A stretch of 64,000 nucleotides of DNA from Fusibacter ferrireducens (GTDB lineage: Bacteria > Bacillota > Clostridia > Peptostreptococcales > Acidaminobacteraceae): NCBI RefSeq assembly GCF_015352425.1, contig NZ_JADKNH010000020.1, forward strand, positions 1 through 64,000, in the 5' to 3' direction. Within the stretch, counting starts at the first letter, position 1, and each line of letters begins with the position of its first letter. Below, piece by piece: positions 26,684-36,898 of this stretch. The notes beneath the pieces were generated by a model, which had not been told where the DNA came from, made no database searches, and worked only from the letters and a program-made list of their open reading frames with translations. The translations under genes were made by a program, and so were the position numbers.

Positions 26684-29600
26684 CTACTGAATTTTGAGCA
26701 AGTTATAAAGCAATTCAGCCATTTCTGCTCTTGTCGCTAATGTTTTTGGCTCAATTAAGCCATTGCGTCCGGAAGCTAAGCCTCTTTCTACAAATGTCTT
26801 TGTAGGTACGAGTGCGTAGGAGGCAATTTGGGCAGTGTCACTAAATTGGTTCATATTGATTGTCGGTGTCACTTCTGGTAATTCGTTTAAGGTGCCCAGT
26901 GCATTGTAAAGCAATGTGAACATATCTTGTCTGCTTATAGAGGCGTCAGGCGCATATTTGTTGTTACCAATGCCACTTGCGATGCCTAAGCGCTTAGCAG
27001 TTGCCAGGTAATTTGTATAGTAAGTGTTACCTGCATCTGCAAAATTGTTTATGCTATTTTCGTCTGGTGAGATGCCGTAAGCATTCATCATTAAGACGAT
27101 AAATTGACCTCTTGTGAGAGAAGCGCTTGGACTATAAGTGGTCTCAGATGTACCTGCAGTGATGCCACGTGCCGCAAGGCTTGAAATAGCATCATAATAC
27201 TTACTGGAGATAGCGACATCTGTAAATGTTTTCTTGTTGTAGCCAATCATATAGGTAGAAAAATGTTTTGTCATAAAATCTACAGTGCCTGTGGCGGTGT
27301 TGTAATTGCCTCTTACAGTTTGAAGTGCACCAGAGTCATCTACGTAATATACGACGATGGCATTGTGATCTTCTCCGGGTTGAAGTGTATAAGGCAAACT
27401 GATTTCAGCATTACCATTACCAAATGAATCTACTTTTTTCTCACCGATATTGACTGAGAAATCATAGACGGGTCTATCGCCGACAGCATTGCGTATTTCG
27501 GTTGAAAGCGTTGTATGGTCAACCTTAGAAATATGAATGCTGACGTCGCCTTCGGCAGCAGAACTATTTATATGATTTACTGCATCTTCACTGAACTTAA
27601 GAATCCCTACACTTGTGTTTACTTTGACATCAGCCTTTGTTTCGGTTGCAATTTTGCTGAAAGCATCTTTTGGAATGACCACTTCCAGAGCACTTTCTTT
27701 TTGTTCAGGGTCAATTTTGATTTCAATGACTGTTCTTTTGCCTGTTGTTTCGGCATCTTTAGCTTTTTTTATGAGCGCATCAGCAATATCATCAGTCATA
27801 GAAGCTTTTAAATGATTTGGTGAATCACTTTGGCCCTGTACAGTAGCTGAAGTTGTTGTCGTTTCCTTGTCGGAAACATTTTCAGTTTTAGAGTCTGTTG
27901 GTGTGTTTGTAGGCGCATCTGTAGGGGGTTGGTTATCATTTTTATTGCCGCTGTCATCTTTATCATCTTTATCGTCCTCAGATGAACCGTTATAAACAAC
28001 GACATCAGCTCGGTCTCGTATACGAATACGGGTCCCCTCGGTATCGATAGAGGATAATCCTGTTGCAGTGACGATTTTTCCAACAGCCAAATCCGCTATG
28101 GTTTTAGTACTTGTAATATAGCCATCGATGAAAATACGACATAGGACATTTGAACGATCTTTAATGTAAATGCTTTCGACGACATCATTAGGTGCTGTAA
28201 TGGATTCAACGACGCCGCTTACAGTGACTAAGCTGCCCAAATGACTGCCGTTTGCAGCTTTTGAAGTTGTCAAATAGATCGGTGTTGGCAATGGCTTTAT
28301 CGTTTCATCAATCACTTTAATTTTTTCAACGGCAATTTGTCGTTCACCGTTATATGAACTTGTCTTACCTGTAATTTCTACGGTTTGTCCCGCTCTAATA
28401 TCACCAGAGACAGGAAAAGCATTGATGCCAGCAGAGCTGTCTTGGACATAGATACAATCGAAGAAAGCAGTATTTTTATCATATGCAGAAGCGTTAGAAG
28501 TGGCAATACCACGGATTGTGAAAGATTCATCTTCATTGGCTGATTGAACCTCTGCAATACTTGTGACGATTACTGGATTGACTGCCATTACGATATTTTC
28601 TAAAATAGTATAGTTACTGTATTGCGGTGTTGCATAACTGTCCATGTTAGCTTGAATCTCGAAATTACTCATGAATGCAGATCCGGCAACAATAACCGTT
28701 GACTTAGCATTACCATCGTGAGTAATGGTCTCTGAAGCTGCAACCATATATTTGCTATCGTATTTTGGTACTGAGATATCTTTAATGCCAGTGGTGCCAT
28801 CTTTATCATCATCTGAAGAATAACTGGTTTCAAATGCAAAAACCATTGGACTCACACTGGAAGGTAATGTTTCGCTTGGCTTGCTGTCTGTCCCGATACT
28901 GTATATCGTGGAACCACCGTAATTTGAGTAAACTTGTTCCTGTGGTTTAACACCATTTAAAAAGGTGTTAGAGAGATTGTAGTTGGTAAGGTACAACCTC
29001 TGTGGTTGCCCGCCATTATTTGCATCATCTTTGATCTCATCGTCTGATACACGAAGCGTTGAACCCATCGCAGCCAATAATTTATTTTGTTGAGCAGACA
29101 TATGCTCATCAGCTGGTAAGGTGTATGCGGTACCATCGGCGTATTTATCATAGCCCTCATAGTAATCGCCCCAACCAGTTACAATTACAGTTTTACCGGA
29201 TTTTGAAAATGCTGAAATGGCAGCGATTTCATCATCAGAATAGCTTTTGTAGTCTTTCAAGAAGGCAGTGCCATTTCGACGAGTAGGTGGTGTCAAAACA
29301 AGCATTTTATATTTAGAATCTTTTGTAGCAGCAATTAACGCTTCACTTGTATGGAGTTCTACGACTCGAACACCATATTCAGCTGCTAAGTTAGCGAAGT
29401 TCCCCATGCTGTCTTTGTAATTGCCGTCTACATATTCGTTGTAATGACTTGCATCAACGCCAGCATAAACAAGTGTTTCACTTGCACGGATATTGAGATC
29501 TATGCTAGAAGTAAATGTTTGATCTTGTCCGTTGATTGAGAAAACTGCTGTTGCCACAAGGGTCATTTTACCAGCAAGGGTTGGTGTATAATTGAATTCG

Positions 29601-32600
29601 TGAGTTGCTGTACCCGTTGAAACGATTTCTTTGTTAAGCGTTTCTGTATGAATAATCGTATCGTCTAGAGTATACTCGACAGATTTAAGGGTTACATTTT
29701 TGCTTTCGTTGTTAAAGAATGTCGTCTTGAGTTTGAGTGCTTCTCCGGTAACTGGCATCTGAGTTTCCGTAGTTAAGGAATTGATGCCAACCAGTGGTGC
29801 TTGCCCTACCCAAATAGGCGCTGTTACAGCCATATTTTTATCCGCTTCTGTAACGCGAACATAGTAATAGCCCTGAACAGCTGGCATTTCAAAATTCCAA
29901 TTGGCAATATTGCTTGTGAAAGTTTGGCTTTTCGCTACACGACCGCTATTGGTGATAATTTCTACTTTAGAAATCGTATCTGTTGGGTCTTTGTCATCAA
30001 TGTGGATGGCAAATTTTAAAGGCGTATCGGGAATTACGTCGATAATGCTACCCATCATCAAATCATTAACGGTATAGTTGATATTGAGATTATTGTCTTC
30101 TGTAGCATAAACAGATCTGTTTTTAAGTCCCGTTAACAGACCTTCATCGTTGAAGTTGTCTGTGATGATAACGGTACGACAAGTATTGGCATTTCCCCAG
30201 TTGCCCTTATGGTTATCTTGATTATTCGTAGGAGCCACGTGCCAGCCTTTGTCGAGTGCTTTGGTGTATTCGCTGTAGCTTGGGAAATAGCCGCCAGAGT
30301 GGATAGACCCTTCACCATTACCCACTTCCACTGCCACCATTTTATTATCATATGCAGGTGACCAGTAGGCAAAATCAGAGAAAGTACCAAATGTCTTTCC
30401 AGGGTGATTAAATTGAGATAAATTTGCAAGTGGATCTGTATTTTGAATCAATGTTTCATAGTAAGCTTTCATGCCGGCATCGTCAGTCTTGCTGTTGAGC
30501 GAGGTATTGTTACGACTCACAAGTCCGTTTGAATTGAATGTATTGATGTGTCCAGGACCACCAGACCATGTCATTTCAAATCCAGAAAAAGCCAGTAATG
30601 AACCTGCATTTTCTTGATTAAAGGTATCCATTGTAGAAACGTAGTTTTCCCACTTGGAAAGACTTTCAGCAGTCATTTTGCTTTTATCGTTAAGCGCTTC
30701 AGCTGGATTTGGTGCATTTTTTGTGTCGAAGTAATTGGAGTGATCTGTAAATGAGACGAAATCAACATTATCGTCCTCTGTGATGTTTGATAAATAGTTT
30801 AAACCATCTTGAAGTGTACCTGAACCATCAGAGTACTCAGCCGTATGAGAGTGAAGTTGTCCAAAATAGGCTTTATATTTGGATTCACCCACTGTGAAAA
30901 ACCATGAATCCACTTTAGTTTTGTCGTCTTCTGATCGTATGATTTTTACAGTTGCGGTGTAGCTGCCATCTACAAGTGTACTTGGTGTGTAACTATAAGT
31001 GTTAGTAGATGTACTAGAGATAGTCATAACTTGATTGGTTAAAATCGTTTCGTTATCCTTTTTTAAGGTTAAAGTAACTGCTGGAGATGTGCCTGCGTTT
31101 TCAAGTGTTACAGAGATAACGGGCGTTTTGTCATCACCAGTACTGCTATTGCGAACAGGTGTCACTGCGGTTACTTGAGGTTTATCATCGATTGTGACAG
31201 TTATTGGCGTTGAAACTGTCTTCAAACCGGTTACATCAACTGCAGTAATCGTAAAAGTAAAGTTCGGAATCGTTGCTAAAATCTGATCACTTGGAATGGT
31301 ATACTCATATTTCCCATCAGCGGTATTTTTTTTCATCTTTTGATCGGATATATTTTTATCGCCTATTTTATAAGTAATAAAAACATCTTGGACATCTTTA
31401 TTATCTTCTACCGTTGCGGAAATACTGTAATCTTGATTTGCTTTGGCATCTAAGAAGCGATCCTGCAAGGTAATTAGAGGGCCCTTTGTGTCATTGACCA
31501 CATCGTAGACGTTGTAGCCGTTCGCATCCTTTGTGCCAACGTATAATTGTACTGTTGATTTGTAACATGCAACCATCGCGTATAGATCAACGACTTCGCC
31601 CTGCTCCACAAGTGCTGGATAGGCAGTGGCTTTGTAGATATTAATGGCTCCAGTTGCATCAGTAACTTGGGTTGAACCAGATGATGAGTAGGCTCCAAGG
31701 GTGACATTTTTTATGATAACAAATCTGCCAAGCATGTCCATGCCATTAGCGTTTAGATCTGCTATAGTAACTAATTCTGGTCCCATGGGCTTATCAGAAC
31801 TCAATATTTTGGAATGTGTAATGCTTTTAAGTTCAGGCAAACCATTGTAAATACTATAAGTGCCTGTGTATTGAACTTGATCGCCTACTTTTGCCCCCTC
31901 AGGTGCGGCACCAAAGATGTAGAGCGAATAGGTTTTGCCATCAATAACAGATTGAATTACAGGATTGGAAAAGCCTGTTGCAAAATATGCAATTTGACCT
32001 GTAACATTAAATCCGGATGAATTATCGGGAAGGTCTAAAACCTCTTTAATCGTCAAAGTCGAATTCGGATCTTTGATCGTGTATTCTGCACTAAACTGGT
32101 CACTGTTTTCTTTACCCTTTGCAATGGCAATGGCTTTCAAGAGTACTTTATCACCAATTTGGCCTGTGATTGTGAGGGGCTCTTTATAAAGAGTGCTGCT
32201 TGAAGTTGCATCTGTCCCATCTAATGTATAATAGATTTCAGCAGAAGCATCATTACAATAGAGACTCACCTGAGTATTGCTGACAACAGACCCAGACTCC
32301 GGAGAAGCAGAGATAAACAGTTGATTTTCAGCGCCATGCCTGATCATGCTGATGATGTCGGCTTTTACAGTGCCATATGCATCATACACTCGAAGAGTTA
32401 CGTCGACAGAATCACCTGTGGAAATGCCAGGAAATTTAGATACGTCAATAGATGGAGCAATTGGTAATTCTGAATTATTTTGTGTTAGAAGTGATGTATT
32501 TGTCAATGTTGCTTCACTTACTTGGATGACTTCACCCATATGATTGTATCCAGGTGTTTTATCAGTAGGTGTAGCAATGATATCTGCAATGGTTGTGGTC

Positions 32601-33775
32601 CCTCTGTCTGGAATCGCATTGTCATGAGATTTAACATAGATTGCAGGCTCAATAACTCCCGATAATTCAATCAAATTTTTGTAGAGGGCACGTTTACCAA
32701 TGGCAATGACTTCATCGCCCACCTTTAATAATGAAGAATTTGAAGTCAAATATAAGCAAATTGCACCTGTGGTATCTTGGATATAGACATTTTTACCACT
32801 GATATAAGTGACAACGCCTTCTACTTTTAAATTTTCAGTGTCCACAGCAGTTGCTTTTGCCGCTTCAAGTGTTATAGGACTTGTGTCATTCACCTCATAA
32901 GAGAATGTAGCGACATCACTGTCATCTAGCCCGGATTTAGTGGCGCGGACATAATATGCGGCACTTGTTGTCACTTTAACGCTGCTGCCAGTGGTCCAAT
33001 TTGGAGCGGGCGCATTAATAGAAGTGGTATTGTATTCAATAACGGCATCAGCTGTAGTTGTTTTAAATGTAATGGCTTGACCAGAAGTTACAGCGCATGA
33101 GGGTATACTTGCTGTCGGTGTTGCACATTTGGTTTCAGCAGGTGTACTCCCGTTATGTGGAGAGGGTGCTTTAACTTCAAAGTCAGCGGCATTGTCATTT
33201 GTGTCCACACCGATAATTTTTCGAACAGCAGCAGTGGTGTTGCTGAGACTTGGTGTTGGATGAGCGCCTTCGGATTCATTTGCAGAGCCATAACCGACGA
33301 AATCAACGACATTGGCATCCGTCATTTTTTCAATAGCCTGTGAATTGGATACCAATGCAATTTTGCCCTTAGAGCCACTCATTGCAATACTACCTGTCGC
33401 GTCTGGCGTCGGAAGTAGTGGTGCATCGTTGGCACCTTTTGCCTCTTGAATCAGATAGTATTCGCCAGCCCCAATAGAACCCGATAGAGTGGTGATATTA
33501 CTGCCATAGGTGTACTTTGTAGAACTGCTGTACTGAACAGACCATCCATTGAGATCAATTGCTGAATTGGTAGGATTGTAGAGCTCAATAAAGTCATTTG
33601 AGTAAAGTGCACCTGAATTGCCACCACCGCCATAGATTTGGCTGATGATCACATGATTTGCAATGGATGCATTGTCTGCACTGACGGGAATACTTACAGT
33701 ACCCATACTGAGTATAAAAGCCAGTACCAAACTCAGAATCCTTTTTGCATGCCATTTTTTAAATTGGGTGTTCAT
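26684..33775 (-). CDS. Giant SLH-anchored surface protein with PHP-type metallohydrolase domain
   Basis: 2363-residue exported multidomain protein. Approximate order: signal peptide (1-33), lamin-tail domain (38-150, SQIYGGGGNSGALYSNDFIE), Fn3/CHB-like repeat, OB-fold module, chitobiase-like repeat (PESGSVVSNTQVSLYCND), second OB-fold (575-745), Ig-like module (765-862), beta module (862-958), PHP/CehA-McbA metallohydrolase (960-1230), beta domains, a ThuA/glutamine-amidotransferase-like domain (about 1425-1625), more OB-folds (1735-1925), an acidic Thr/Asp/Asn linker (1925-1985), a beta domain and three SLH repeats (2182-2363). The metal motif LHSH (H975, H977) with VSFTDHS is intact. SLH repeats attach it to pyruvylated wall polymer. 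The substrate is unknown; phosphoester or phosphodiester cleavage is likely by family. GGAGG precedes the start. Confidence 0.88.
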   Translation of the reverse strand: MNTQFKKWHAKRILSLVLAFILSMGTVSIPVSADNASIANHVIISQIYGGGGNSGALYSNDFIELYNPTNSAIDLNGWSVQYSSSTKYTYGSNITTLSGSIGAGEYYLIQEAKGANDAPLLPTPDATGSIAMSGSKGKIALVSNSQAIEKMTDANVVDFVGYGSANESEGAHPTPSLSNTTAAVRKIIGVDTNDNAADFEVKAPSPHNGSTPAETKCATPTASIPSCAVTSGQAITFKTTTADAVIEYNTTSINAPAPNWTTGSSVKVTTSAAYYVRATKSGLDDSDVATFSYEVNDTSPITLEAAKATAVDTENLKVEGVVTYISGKNVYIQDTTGAICLYLTSNSSLLKVGDEVIAIGKRALYKNLIELSGVIEPAIYVKSHDNAIPDRGTTTIADIIATPTDKTPGYNHMGEVIQVSEATLTNTSLLTQNNSELPIAPSIDVSKFPGISTGDSVDVTLRVYDAYGTVKADIISMIRHGAENQLFISASPESGSVVSNTQVSLYCNDASAEIYYTLDGTDATSSSTLYKEPLTITGQIGDKVLLKAIAIAKGKENSDQFSAEYTIKDPNSTLTIKEVLDLPDNSSGFNVTGQIAYFATGFSNPVIQSVIDGKTYSLYIFGAAPEGAKVGDQVQYTGTYSIYNGLPELKSITHSKILSSDKPMGPELVTIADLNANGMDMLGRFVIIKNVTLGAYSSSGSTQVTDATGAINIYKATAYPALVEQGEVVDLYAMVACYKSTVQLYVGTKDANGYNVYDVVNDTKGPLITLQDRFLDAKANQDYSISATVEDNKDVQDVFITYKIGDKNISDQKMKKNTADGKYEYTIPSDQILATIPNFTFTITAVDVTGLKTVSTPITVTIDDKPQVTAVTPVRNSSTGDDKTPVISVTLENAGTSPAVTLTLKKDNETILTNQVMTISSTSTNTYSYTPSTLVDGSYTATVKIIRSEDDKTKVDSWFFTVGESKYKAYFGQLHSHTAEYSDGSGTLQDGLNYLSNITEDDNVDFVSFTDHSNYFDTKNAPNPAEALNDKSKMTAESLSKWENYVSTMDTFNQENAGSLLAFSGFEMTWSGGPGHINTFNSNGLVSRNNTSLNSKTDDAGMKAYYETLIQNTDPLANLSQFNHPGKTFGTFSDFAYWSPAYDNKMVAVEVGNGEGSIHSGGYFPSYSEYTKALDKGWHVAPTNNQDNHKGNWGNANTCRTVIITDNFNDEGLLTGLKNRSVYATEDNNLNINYTVNDLMMGSIIDVIPDTPLKFAIHIDDKDPTDTISKVEIITNSGRVAKSQTFTSNIANWNFEMPAVQGYYYVRVTEADKNMAVTAPIWVGQAPLVGINSLTTETQMPVTGEALKLKTTFFNNESKNVTLKSVEYTLDDTIIHTETLNKEIVSTGTATHEFNYTPTLAGKMTLVATAVFSINGQDQTFTSSIDLNIRASETLVYAGVDASHYNEYVDGNYKDSMGNFANLAAEYGVRVVELHTSEALIAATKDSKYKMLVLTPPTRRNGTAFLKDYKSYSDDEIAAISAFSKSGKTVIVTGWGDYYEGYDKYADGTAYTLPADEHMSAQQNKLLAAMGSTLRVSDDEIKDDANNGGQPQRLYLTNYNLSNTFLNGVKPQEQVYSNYGGSTIYSIGTDSKPSETLPSSVSPMVFAFETSYSSDDDKDGTTGIKDISVPKYDSKYMVAASETITHDGNAKSTVIVAGSAFMSNFEIQANMDSYATPQYSNYTILENIVMAVNPVIVTSIAEVQSANEDESFTIRGIATSNASAYDKNTAFFDCIYVQDSSAGINAFPVSGDIRAGQTVEITGKTSSYNGERQIAVEKIKVIDETIKPLPTPIYLTTSKAANGSHLGSLVTVSGVVESITAPNDVVESIYIKDRSNVLCRIFIDGYITSTKTIADLAVGKIVTATGLSSIDTEGTRIRIRDRADVVVYNGSSEDDKDDKDDSGNKNDNQPPTDAPTNTPTDSKTENVSDKETTTTSATVQGQSDSPNHLKASMTDDIADALIKKAKDAETTGKRTVIEIKIDPEQKESALEVVIPKDAFSKIATETKADVKVNTSVGILKFSEDAVNHINSSAAEGDVSIHISKVDHTTLSTEIRNAVGDRPVYDFSVNIGEKKVDSFGNGNAEISLPYTLQPGEDHNAIVVYYVDDSGALQTVRGNYNTATGTVDFMTKHFSTYMIGYNKKTFTDVAISSKYYDAISSLAARGITAGTSETTYSPSASLTRGQFIVLMMNAYGISPDENSINNFADAGNTYYTNYLATAKRLGIASGIGNNKYAPDASISRQDMFTLLYNALGTLNELPEVTPTINMNQFSDTAQIASYALVPTKTFVERGLASGRNGLIEPKTLATRAEMAELLYNLLKIQ

Positions 33776-34034
33776 GTTTCCTCCTTTTTCAATTTAGTGT
33801 TTTATGTTTATGTCTGGGTGGTAAAGTGGAACATTGATGATTGTAGATCGTATTTATACGCAATATAAAGCTTTAACAAGACAGACATATTCAACTGAGA
33901 AAAAATCTTAAGCGAGGATGGTATAAAGTGATATTGTCATAGTAACGTCTTTTACAAGTTTAAAATCCGGAGTTTATTTATGTAAGTCGGGTGATTTGTA
34001 GTCAGCCCAACGCAGCATCTAAATGTAGATTCGC
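33776..34034. other. Leader of the giant surface-protein gene
   Basis: 259 bp without a gene. It contains the minus-strand ribosome site and, presumably, the promoter of the giant gene and the end of the YibE/F transcript. No clear -35/-10 pair or terminator hairpin was found. Confidence 0.45.
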
Positions 34035-35183
34035 CTATTTATTTTTTTCAAAAGCCACTGAACTCAAGGCAGCCACAAAAGGCACTGTGAGTATAATGCC
34101 AATGGAACCGGCAAGCCCTTGTATGATTTCCACAGTAATCATGTCACTGTTAAAAATCTGCAAGTAAGGATAATCAAAAATTCTAAAGAGTATAAGCGTA
34201 TTTAAAGAAGCACCAGCAAAAGCGAGAATTAGTGTATTCGCCATGGTGCCCATGGCATCACGGCCAATATTTAAACTGGCTTTAAAGAGCTCAGTTTGAG
34301 TTGCTTTTGGGTTCATATCGTGCAGTTCTGAAACGGCAGAAGTGATGGTTAAAGCAATATCCATAACTGCACCTAAAGAGGAGATTAAGATGCCACTGAC
34401 AAGGAGGCCACTGATTTTAAGACCGCTGTCGGAAGCTCTGAGAATTAATTCTTCTGCTTCGGTCATGTTAAAACCGCTTATGGGCGTCATAATACCAGCA
34501 ATGTAGGCGACAATACCTGCTATTGTTACGCCACCGATACAGCCTAGAGTTGCGCAAAGCGTTTTAAGCGAAAAACCATTGAGTAGGAATAATGAAACAA
34601 TGGTTGTAAGGGCGACTATTAGAATAGAAGCTAGAATAGAAGGAACACCTCGCTGCACAAGTGGTATGAGTAAAAACCAGATGCTCAGAACTGTGAAAAT
34701 CAGCCCAGTCAGTGCCGAAATGCCTTTTTTACCCCCTAAAAAGATGAGTAGCATCGCAAAAATTAATGCAAGTGCAATTAGAACAAAACTTCGATCATAA
34801 TTGGCAATATAGACGACATAGGGATGCTTTTGAGTGTCAAGATCAAGGCGAACAATAATAGGTGTACCTTGCTGAAGGTCCACATTTGCATAAGCATTCA
34901 TATAATTTGTGACGTGCAACTCTTCACCCTTATATTCGCCGCTATCTATGGTGACAATGACTTCTTGTGTGCCCAATCTAAGGCCTTCAGTCCAATAGTC
35001 TGGTGATGCATTTTCAGTTAAAAGTTCTGATACATGTGCTTTTTCAAAAACAAGTTGACTTGCCGCAGTGGGAACCGCACCTTTTTGAGGCATATTAAGT
35101 ATGTAAATGGCGGCAATTAGGATAAAAGATATGACAAGCAAGAAAATGATTTTATATTGGTATTCGTATTTTAATTTTTTCAA
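34035..35183 (-). CDS. YibE/F family membrane protein
   Basis: 382-residue membrane protein of the YibE/F family. It has one N-terminal helix (about 11-30), an extracellular beta region (about 40-125) and seven or eight C-terminal helices (about 130-380), with conserved polar stretches such as SSLGAVMDIALTITSA and GRDAMGTMANTLILAF. Function is not established, although the family is widespread in Gram-positive bacteria. A TTG start at 35183 is needed: AGGTAGG lies eight bases upstream and no ATG is near. It is transcribed toward the surface-protein gene but separated from it by 259 bp. Confidence 0.82.
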   Translation of the reverse strand: MKKLKYEYQYKIIFLLVISFILIAAIYILNMPQKGAVPTAASQLVFEKAHVSELLTENASPDYWTEGLRLGTQEVIVTIDSGEYKGEELHVTNYMNAYANVDLQQGTPIIVRLDLDTQKHPYVVYIANYDRSFVLIALALIFAMLLIFLGGKKGISALTGLIFTVLSIWFLLIPLVQRGVPSILASILIVALTTIVSLFLLNGFSLKTLCATLGCIGGVTIAGIVAYIAGIMTPISGFNMTEAEELILRASDSGLKISGLLVSGILISSLGAVMDIALTITSAVSELHDMNPKATQTELFKASLNIGRDAMGTMANTLILAFAGASLNTLILFRIFDYPYLQIFNSDMITVEIIQGLAGSIGIILTVPFVAALSSVAFEKNK

Positions 35184-35539
35184 ATGGATAACCTACCTTT
35201 TGAGCTAAATGAATCGTTTTAGATTCATACTTTGATTTTTATGAGTCCATATTTAAAGCTTATAAAGACCTGTATCTGAAAGTATATAAAAAAGTTTATA
35301 TGGTTACTCCCTTATGATATAAAAATAATATAGTATTTACAATATTCAGACAGCTATTTTGTTAAGATTTTACAAGGCTTGATCAAAACTTAACAGAAGT
35401 TTACCTAGATTTCAAATAACTTTGTCGGTAAAGGAAATAGATGATAAAATAAGATATAAATGGCTAGAGGGTTTGTGAAAAACTGAATTTTGTGACTCTA
35501 ACGATAATTAAAGAAATCAATACAGATGAGGAGAATAAT
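35184..35539. other. Divergent intergenic region with a family B remnant
   Basis: 356 bp between the YibE/F and flavodoxin-ferredoxin genes. Most is AT-rich and featureless. At 35465-35501 the string AGAGGGTTTGTG...GTGACTCTAA matches the right half of family B (copy B3), a probable decayed copy B6. Promoters for both flanking genes are expected but not clear. Confidence 0.5.
35465..35501 (-). repeat. Family B remnant, B6
   Basis: AGAGGGTTTGTGAAAAACTG followed by TTTTGTGACTCTAA corresponds to AGAGGGTTTATGCGAAACTG and CCTTTGACACTCTAA of copy B3. Only the right arm remains. Confidence 0.5.
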
Positions 35540-36442
35540 ATGATTAGAGGTATTTATTTCAGCGCCACAGGGACTACAAAAACAGTTGTCGAAATGTTAT
35601 GCAGTACCTTTTCAAGATATAGAGATAACGAAGAAACTCAAATTTATGATTTTACGTTACCAGAAGCACGATTGAAATTAACGTCTTTTTTTGAAAGCAT
35701 AGGGCATACTGCTCAAGAATCAGACGTGCTATTCATAGGCGTTCCTGTCTATGCTGGCAGAGTGCCAAACGTCTTGCTAAAATCACTCAATGCACTTCAA
35801 GTGATTCCGGAATATAAGCGTGCTTATGCAGTCCCAGTTGTAGTATATGGCAATAGGCATTATGATTCTGCGCTCAATGAGCTTGGACTAATATTACAAG
35901 AAAAGGGTTTTTCGCTTCTTGGCGCTGCGGCTTTCGTTGGAGAACACGCCTTTTCAAATAAGCTCGCCAAGGGAAGACCGGATGAGCGGGACTTTAGAGT
36001 AATTGAACAATTCGCTGAGGCATTACAGAAAACGCAATACATTCAAATGGAGATAGAAGATGAAAAACAGGATCACGTATTTTTTAATCAGAAATTGTTA
36101 GATCAATTGGGAGGCGCTCACACTAGAGATGCCCTAAAACCTTATTATAGACCTCAAAATGCAAATGGAGATCTATTTGATTTTCGCCCCATTAAGCCTA
36201 TGACCACTGATGCTTGCACGGATTGCGGTATATGTAGCGACGTTTGTCCAATGGGTTCCATAGACAAAGACAATCCTAAAGTAATTACAGGTATTTGTAT
36301 TAAATGTTGTGCTTGTATCAAACGGTGTCCAGTGCATGCAAAAGCATTTACAGATATGCAATTCATATTTCATAAAACAGATTTGGAGAATACATGGGTT
36401 GTGCCAAAGGTGCCAAGTTTATTCTTTAACGAAGAACGTTAA
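35540..36442 (+). CDS. Flavodoxin-ferredoxin fusion (EFR1-type)
   Basis: 300-residue cytosolic electron-transfer protein. The N-terminal flavodoxin-like domain (about 1-165, loop FSATGTTKT) is followed by a C-terminal 2[4Fe-4S] ferredoxin domain (about 220-270) with CTDCGICSDVCP and CIKCCACIKRCP. All eight cluster cysteines are present. Such proteins occur in anaerobes and probably pass electrons between ferredoxin pools and flavoenzymes; the specific partner is not known. The ATG at 35540 has GAGGAG upstream; the longer frame from 35492 lies in repeat remnant B6 and is rejected. Confidence 0.88.
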   Translation: MIRGIYFSATGTTKTVVEMLCSTFSRYRDNEETQIYDFTLPEARLKLTSFFESIGHTAQESDVLFIGVPVYAGRVPNVLLKSLNALQVIPEYKRAYAVPVVVYGNRHYDSALNELGLILQEKGFSLLGAAAFVGEHAFSNKLAKGRPDERDFRVIEQFAEALQKTQYIQMEIEDEKQDHVFFNQKLLDQLGGAHTRDALKPYYRPQNANGDLFDFRPIKPMTTDACTDCGICSDVCPMGSIDKDNPKVITGICIKCCACIKRCPVHAKAFTDMQFIFHKTDLENTWVVPKVPSLFFNEER

Positions 36443-36542
36443 AAAAATAAAAATAAATGAGAATTATTTTCATTTACTGTTTAATATCTTTTTGATGGGG
36501 TAACAATGATATATAAAAGATTAAAAAAGGGAAGTGAAAATA

Positions 36543-36740
36543 GTGAAACATGTGATTGAGTGTCAAAACAGAAGCATCGTTTATGATTCAAATGGTGTAA
36601 GATTATCTTCAATACTTGGTGGTGGTGCAACAGAAGCTTGGGCTGATATAGATCATTATGAAAAGGATTCTTGTATTTCCATCCCTTCAGAAGAAGCTGT
36701 TGAGCTTGCAAAAGCATGGGTTGAAGAAAATCAAAAATAA
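36543..36740 (+). CDS. Small conserved-looking hypothetical protein
   Basis: 65-residue acidic protein (MKHVIECQNRSIVYDSNG...) I do not recognise. Codon usage and an AAGGGA ribosome site support translation. The start is uncertain: GTG at 36543 has better spacing than GTG at 36534. It has no signal peptide or membrane helix. A terminator follows. It lies 100 bp behind the flavodoxin-ferredoxin gene and might share its transcript. Confidence 0.6.
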   Translation: MKHVIECQNRSIVYDSNGVRLSSILGGGATEAWADIDHYEKDSCISIPSEEAVELAKAWVEENQK

Positions 36741-36774
36741 TATAAACTGAAAAATAAGCATAAGCTTTAATTAA

Positions 36775-36833
36775 AAAGAACGTCTAAGTTTTAATAAATA
36801 AAATTTATTGAGACAAAGGCGTTCTTTTTATAT
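36775..36833. terminator. Terminator after the small gene
   Basis: AAAAAGAACG / CGTTCTTTTT makes a 10-bp stem around a 37-nt AT-rich loop, ending in T5. It may serve both directions. Confidence 0.6.
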
Positions 36834-36898
36834 GCTTGAAAGCGTCAAGGTGATTATCTGTAAACTGATATAGTGAGTTAAAGGTAAGTTTTTAAATA

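Noticed and set aside
27515-27815. Plus-strand ORFs antisense to the giant surface protein, and similar ones throughout 26.7-33.8 kb
   Set aside because: They are shadows of a long coding frame with biased codon use, and none has a ribosome site.
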